Of a DNA stretch of 64,000 nt, positions 58,800 to 64,000 are shown piece by piece. Position 1 is the stretch's first letter, and every line of letters starts with the position of its first letter. The position numbers and the translations under genes were made by a program. The notes under the pieces were generated by a model that did not search any database, was not told the DNA's origin, and was given only the letters and a program-made list of their open reading frames with translations. This stretch comes from Hydra vulgaris (taxonomy: Eukaryota; Cnidaria; Hydrozoa; Anthoathecata; Hydridae), in assembly GCF_038396675.1 (NCBI RefSeq), contig NC_088934.1, positions 8,409,501 through 8,473,500 on the forward strand. The letters are read 5' to 3'.

Positions 58800-60660
58800 A
58801 TATTATGGTAGTTAAGTTTGTAGTTTTTTTGATTAACTAGTGAACAAGCTTATGCTTCCCATCTCTTATAAGACGCAATGTTCGTTGAGTAAAACTATTT
58901 TTATATGTCGTGCTTGCAGCGGCTTGAACCCGAGTTGATACTTTGTCTTGTTGTTATTTAAGAATTATTTTTTGTCTTCATGTGTAGCGGATGATTTGGG
59001 TTATGTAAAATTCATTTTATAATTTTTATACATATATTGTCAATGTCTGTATCAGTGTTTTCGATGTTCTATTTTTGGACTGATTTTGGTGATTTCTGGA
59101 CTAATACCTACAGATTTTAGCGTTTTTAGATGTATTTACTGTAAATATTTTGTATTTGCAGCAAATATATTATAGTTAACTAAAATATACTTGCTGTGGA
59201 AAATTACCTAGAATTTAAAGTGCGTTGATCGAGTCATTTAACGGTTTTTAGTATTTGATATCTTTATGTTTTTAATGCTATTTAAAATATATATTATAAA
59301 CAAGTACATATTGTAAACCCAAATTGCAACCCTGGCTTGAATTTTAAACCCGTTGTTTGAGAAATATCTTCGTTTGTCTTTAAATATCTTCGCGTTATAT
59401 TCTTTATTATCAACCTCTTATATCCAAATAGATCGTTTTTACAGGAGAGTAACTATTTATCATTTACAGTGTTTGTCGTGTTTATAATATTTTGCAGTGG
59501 CTTATAATATTTCTTATAGGATTTAACATGCAAACTTATCAAAAATTACTTTTTTGACCAAATAAGTATTTACAAGATTTACAAGATAGACAAAAATTTT
59601 TAATGAACAAAACTAAGTCAAACAAAAGTAAATAAAGTTTTTGAGGTGGCTGAAAAGTTTTTATGATAAGAATTTATTTAAGCATGATTACATTTACTTA
59701 CCAAGTCAATATTATTACATTGATTGTTTAATAAAATCCCAAATAAAATTAAATTCTTTCATAAAATTTAGCCCGACTAAAATTTTGTCCGATAAAAATA
59801 TCTACAATATGATTAGACAAACGGCGTTAAGATAATGCAGTACTAAAATCAAAAAAAAAAAAAAAAATTAAATCCTATAAATTAATAACTTTTTGTTTTA
59901 AGTTAATAATACAATTTTTTTTTGCGCTTATGCAACAGAAAACTTGAAATACAAAGGTTGACGCAGAAGTTTTAATATTAAACCAAAAAAAAAATACAAT
60001 TATTTTCAACGATACATATACAAAAAGAGCAAACTATTATATTTATTAAACGTTGTATAACCTTTCGCTCTGATGATAACCAGCTAACCTTAAATCAACA
60101 AGCTTAATCATGACGTCAAGTTTGATGTTTTTTCAGGCAGATAACATTGAGAAGTTATTGCATATTTGAAGGTTTTTTTTGCCATAAACTAGTCTATCGA
60201 TATGTTTCAATAAATTTTTAAAAGAATTAACGTTCGAATATTGAGATGGCTATTTAGATTTTTTTAAATTAAAAAATTTAGTTTTTTTTAAATTAAAAAA
60301 ATTTAGTTTTTTTTAAATTAAAAAAATAAAAACTTGAAGATTACCCGTAAAAAAGAAACTTTGAAAAAACATTTTTTTTTACGTATGTTTTGAATCATAA
60401 TCTTATTTAAAAATCATTTATCCTTAAGGTATAATCATCCTTTCCATATGCCGGCATCACGTATTTATTAATGTATTTCTCCGAAGAATGCAAATGTTGC
60501 TTACTCTAGCAAGAAACGGATGAAAGCTGTATAAAATTTTTCGGCATCCTAAAGTAACGTAAAAAAAAATGTATTATTTAGGTCAAAAAATTTTCTATTA
60601 CGCAACCAAGCTTTAGGAGATTTATTTTTGATTTTGATCTCAGCATGGCGGGTAAAAAAT
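58800..60660. other. Intergenic, nothing recognised
   Basis: AT-rich. A short tandem AAATTTAGTTTTTTTTAAATTA-like repeat occurs at 60262-60325. Confidence 0.5.
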
Positions 60661-60674
60661 ATAAGACATAATTA

Positions 60675-61425
60675 AGTATATTGATGCAGCACATCAAAAG
60701 CAGACTCAAAATTCTTCCAAGTGATATTGATAATCTAACTGAGTGGTCAGACAAATGGATAATAAATTTAACATCGTTAACAAAAAATTTTCAATATTAT
60801 ATGAAAGATTCAAAACTAGTCTCAACAACTACAGAAAAAGACATTAGCATAATGATATCAAATACTATAAAGTGGAATTACCATACCAATATGATTGTAA
60901 ATAAATCAAATAGTCGATTAGGTAAATTAATCAAATCAGTTCTTACAAGGATAAAAACACGATAAATATTCTGCACAGCACTCTCGTAAATCTTATTCTT
61001 GAACATACCAGTATAGAATCCCTGTAATAAACAATATACAAAAATATGAGAAACTAAATTGACTCTAGAGTTAAGTCATCTACCCTATAAAACAAGGTTA
61101 AAAAAACTTCAACTAACTTTAAAACCAAGAAAATAAGAGGTGGTTTAATTCAATATTTTAAAATTTTCATAAATTGGACAATGTATCTTGATGTCAACAA
61201 TCAAAGTCAGCAAAATCTATTTCAGCATACAGTCAAGCTGCAAACATTAGGGGTCATAAATCACGTTTTAATATTGAACTTATAAAAGCAACAAACTATG
61301 GGAAAATATAATGACAGAGCTGCAAAACTGTAGAACAAACTACCAAAAGAAATCAATTTCGCAGAAATTATTAAAATCTTCAAGAACAAACTTGATAAAA
61401 ATATGGATATTATGCTATAACATTA
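60675..61425 (+). pseudogene. Non-LTR reverse transcriptase C-terminal relic (Jockey/CR1-like)
   Basis: The frame at 60681-60965 reads SDIDNLTEWSDKWIINL, NFQYYMKDSKLVSTTTEKDI, SIMISNTIKWNYHTNMIVNK, SNSRLGKLIKS. This is the region directly after the polymerase active site (usual LQ.DID.L..WS..W.M.FN). The residues between the Trp and the NFQYY block are shortened. Frameshifted continuation to 61425 gives LPYKTRLKKLQL-, IRGHKSRFNIELIKATNYG-like and LWNKLPKEI-like phrases. Stops and shifts show a dead copy. Confidence 0.8.
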
Positions 61426-62576
61426 TGATATAATCTCTAATCAAAATAAATTCAATACGACGTTTGATCTCAAAAAGCATAATAAATAAATAATATAATT
61501 TTATTTTCAAATAAAACATTCTTAACCAACTGCCGAAATCATTGAGATGACCTTGCCAAATCATTGAGATTTTTAAAAATATCAAATCACTCTTTCGTAC
61601 TTTTTAAAACCAAGATTTTTTAAAAAATAAGACATAAAAACTCTTCAAAATCTTTCATTGAATCTGTCAATCGCAATTTCAACAAACCATTTTTTCAATT
61701 CCTTTCATCAACAAAAGACAAAAAAATCTTTTTATAATGATTGTTCATGCAGTGAGTATGCCAAATTTTTTCCTTTATAAAAAACTTGAAAACTTATTGT
61801 TTACGTCCTGTTAAAATTTCCCGTTAAGATTTTAAAAATTTCTGCAATCGCTTATGGATTGGTTTGGCTTTCACTTTCCTAAAATTATTTTAACTTTTTC
61901 AGGTAATGGTAATGTATCACCGTAACGCTATCAATTCAAGCCTCACGATGTGATTTTGACAAGGATTTTACAGTGAAATGTTACAAATTTCACATTAAAT
62001 AATGTTGAAACGAATACGGGATGTTCGAGTAACTTCTAGATTAAGTGCAAACTCCAAAGTTTTGTATGTTTGTTTTTATTTCAAATGTTTTGTCAAAAAG
62101 CGCAACAATTAGGGCACGAAACAAAATAACCATAAAAGTGATCTCACTCGCTTAAATATGGCGGAATGACAAGAGAGGGATTAGATTTTCATAAAAATTT
62201 ATCTTTTTATGTTAGATCAAAGTTTATAAATAGATTTACACTTTCATAAAAATTTCAAAACATTTGCCAAGTAAAGTTTTTCACATATAACTTCTAAGAA
62301 AGGTATTAGTTTTTGATAACATTTCAAATCTGATAATAAATTTTCAACTCGTAAAGTAACTGCTTTAAAAAAAGAGTATCTGGTTACTTAACTCCAATAC
62401 TAAACTTTAACTTTAGATCAACTCCTAAAAAATGACGTCAATTGAATAAAAATAAAATAATTAGCTTGCACCTACCAATACCAAGTTCAGAGTACGACTG
62501 CTGTATAAAGCACGTCACACAGCTGCAAAAAATCTTTTTTAAACACCTAATTTATAACTCTTCTATTGTTGTAGGA
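61426..62576. other. Intergenic, no gene recognised
   Basis: AT-rich. Around 62043-62085, GTGCAAACTCCAAAGTTTTG and following bases resemble part of the foldback MITE arm at 44850-44890, suggesting a decayed copy. Confidence 0.4.
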
Positions 62577-64000
62577 TTTTTTTTTTTTTAAACATCTTCG
62601 CTTCCAATAAGGCTGCAAGCAACCACTAATTAAAGTTGGAAGTAACTGGAAAAGAAAAGAGCAAGATAACGATTGATAGGCGACTTAAAGGATTGCAAAT
62701 TACATGAATAAGGAAAGCAAGATGAAGGAAGCAAATTCCAAAGAGCTGAAGTTGAAGGAAAAAAACTAAACGAATAAGAGTTTTTGGAGCACTTAGGAAC
62801 AATCACAGAAAAATGATGAGACTTAATTGAATGACGAGAAACACGAGAATAAATTTTAGAAGATGATACTAAGATGATATAAGATGATAGAGCAGTGCCC
62901 ATTATAGAATTTGTAGAAAACAGAAAGAGAAGCAACTTTACGACGATGTCATAATGGTTGGAGGTTAGCTGCAAGAGCAGGTGCAACTATGTTTACAATG
63001 CGTTTTTGCACCTTGTCTAAAAGAGAAAGGGCATCATTAGAAGATCCGCCCCAGATATGGTAACAGTATTCCATTCAAGGCTGGATTTGAGATTTATAGA
63101 GATAGAGAATAGAATCCGAAGTAAGAAAGTGTCGAGCTTGATAAAGAGATGCAACCTTAGTAGATGCTAACTTTGCAACTGATTTGATATATGGTTTCCA
63201 AGAAAGATTGGAAGTAAGAGTTAATCCTAGAAGATGAAGAGTAGATGACTCATCGAGTACATCGCCGCTCATAAATATAGGAAGATCTAACTTATTGCGA
63301 TAACGATTGGCTGAAAAAAATTGAGTTTTATCTGAATTAAAATTCACCAGCCACTGTGAGCCCCATGCTGTAGCAGAAGTGAGATCCTTTTCAAGCTCAA
63401 ATGCCCCTCCAAGCAATCAGAGGGTGTTGGTTTCTTATCACGACAAAAATAAATGGTAACATCATCAGCAAACAATGCCACCTTAGATGTGAGAATATCT
63501 GGAAGATCGTTAATGTAAATTAAAAAGAGTATAGGGCCAAGGATAGAACCTTGAATAACCCCTGAAGTTACAAAATAAGAGTGCTGTCCGTCGAGGACAA
63601 CTTTTATAATACGATTGGAAAGGAAGGATTTAATAATCTTAAAGTTGTTGCCAGATACATCATAAGAAGAAAGCATATGGAGAAGACCAGCATGCTCTGA
63701 TAAATACAAGAGAGATGGAATTAAAGATTTGCCCTTATTATTAATACTACTAAAGATTCTCCAGAAGTTACGAGAACCTAATTTTTGAGATGAAATACAA
63801 GATTTAATGACCTGAGAATAGCGGGCTTTGACGTTAGACAAAACCTTATTACAATGGTTTCAAGCAGTAATAAACAGACGTCTGTTTTCAGGAGAATTGT
63901 TTTGCTGATAGATATGGAAATAATGGTTTCGATTGGCAATCGCAACAGCACAGTGTGAGGAAAACCATGGAGAAGAGTGAGGCTTGACTTGGAATCGTCG
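62577..64000 (-). mobile_element. Non-LTR retrotransposon (Jockey/CR1-like), 3' part, internally deleted
   Basis: Read from the right edge: FSSHCAVAIANRNHYFHIYQ and NVKARYSQVIKSCISSQKLG (inter-domain region), SRNFWRIFSSINNKGKSLIP, then an abrupt jump to EHAGLLHMLSSYDVSGNNFK in the polymerase. The fingers part is absent, indicating an internal deletion near 63700. Next come GVIQGSILGPILFLIYINDL and ALFADDVTIYF, the FADD active site (about 63450-63470). A frameshift near 63415 is followed by WGSQWLVNFNSDKTQFFSAN and LGLTLTSNLSWKPYIKSVAK (63075-63400). The tail is 62630-62986 (FFPSTSALWNLLPSSCFPYS). The 3' end is a T13 run on the plus strand at 62578-62590, the poly(A) tail. A stop (TGA near 63862) and further stops show it is inactive. 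Confidence 0.88.

Overview
This is AT-rich (roughly 70 percent A+T by eye) animal DNA with long introns, GT-AG splice sites, two elongator tRNA-Met genes, and dense layers of Tc1/mariner, hAT, Chapaev-like and CR1/L2/Jockey-like elements plus (TA)n microsatellites. The composition and the mix of element families point to a cnidarian, most likely Hydra. The organism call is an inference. There is no bacterial-style operon structure.

Host genes. (1) 1-529, minus: the first two exons of a gene with a Myb/SANT-like (trihelix-type) DNA-binding domain, running off the left edge. (2) 28961-52529, minus: a TOX-family HMG-box gene assembled here from seven exons with matching phases (832 codons plus stop). 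It has a long N-terminal region, a basic stretch, an HMG box split over three exons, an acidic/Ser-rich region and a Cys-rich C-terminal module split over the last two exons. It fills the central 23.6 kb. Its 12.6-kb second intron and 7.2-kb fifth intron hold most of the central mobile DNA. (3) tRNA-Met(CAT) genes at 788-861 (plus) and 12736-12809 (minus).

Layout. 1-2.6 kb: SANT gene, tRNA-Met, SINE fragment, hAT relic. 2.6-9.1 kb: intergenic, (TA)n, short repeats, palindromes. 9.2-9.9 kb: broken zinc-finger ORF. 10.4-13.7 kb: MITE inside a LINE relic, poly-G MITE pieces, tRNA-Met with a snap-back copy of its 3' half. 15.1-17.3 kb: Tc1-like element split by a second element. 17.7-25.1 kb: large inverted-repeat pair enclosing a LINE that itself contains a mariner-like element and a foldback element. 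26-28.7 kb: LINE tail and a degenerate tandem duplication. 29-52.5 kb: TOX gene with intronic hAT and TTAA-type MITEs, (ATC)n, an 11-copy 68-bp satellite, a near-complete Tc1 element, a foldback MITE and a Chapaev-like DNA transposon with its own introns. 52.5-62.5 kb: TOX upstream region, a full SINE and simple repeats. 62.6-64 kb: non-LTR retrotransposon entering from the right edge.

Most notable observations: the complete TOX exon structure; a 46-bp tandem duplication covering the TOX start codon and its preceding splice acceptor; a Chapaev-like transposon with the zinc-binding signature shared with RAG1/Transib/CMC transposases; and at least a dozen near-perfect short-loop palindromes, some built from pieces of a tRNA or SINE, suggesting snap-back template switching.
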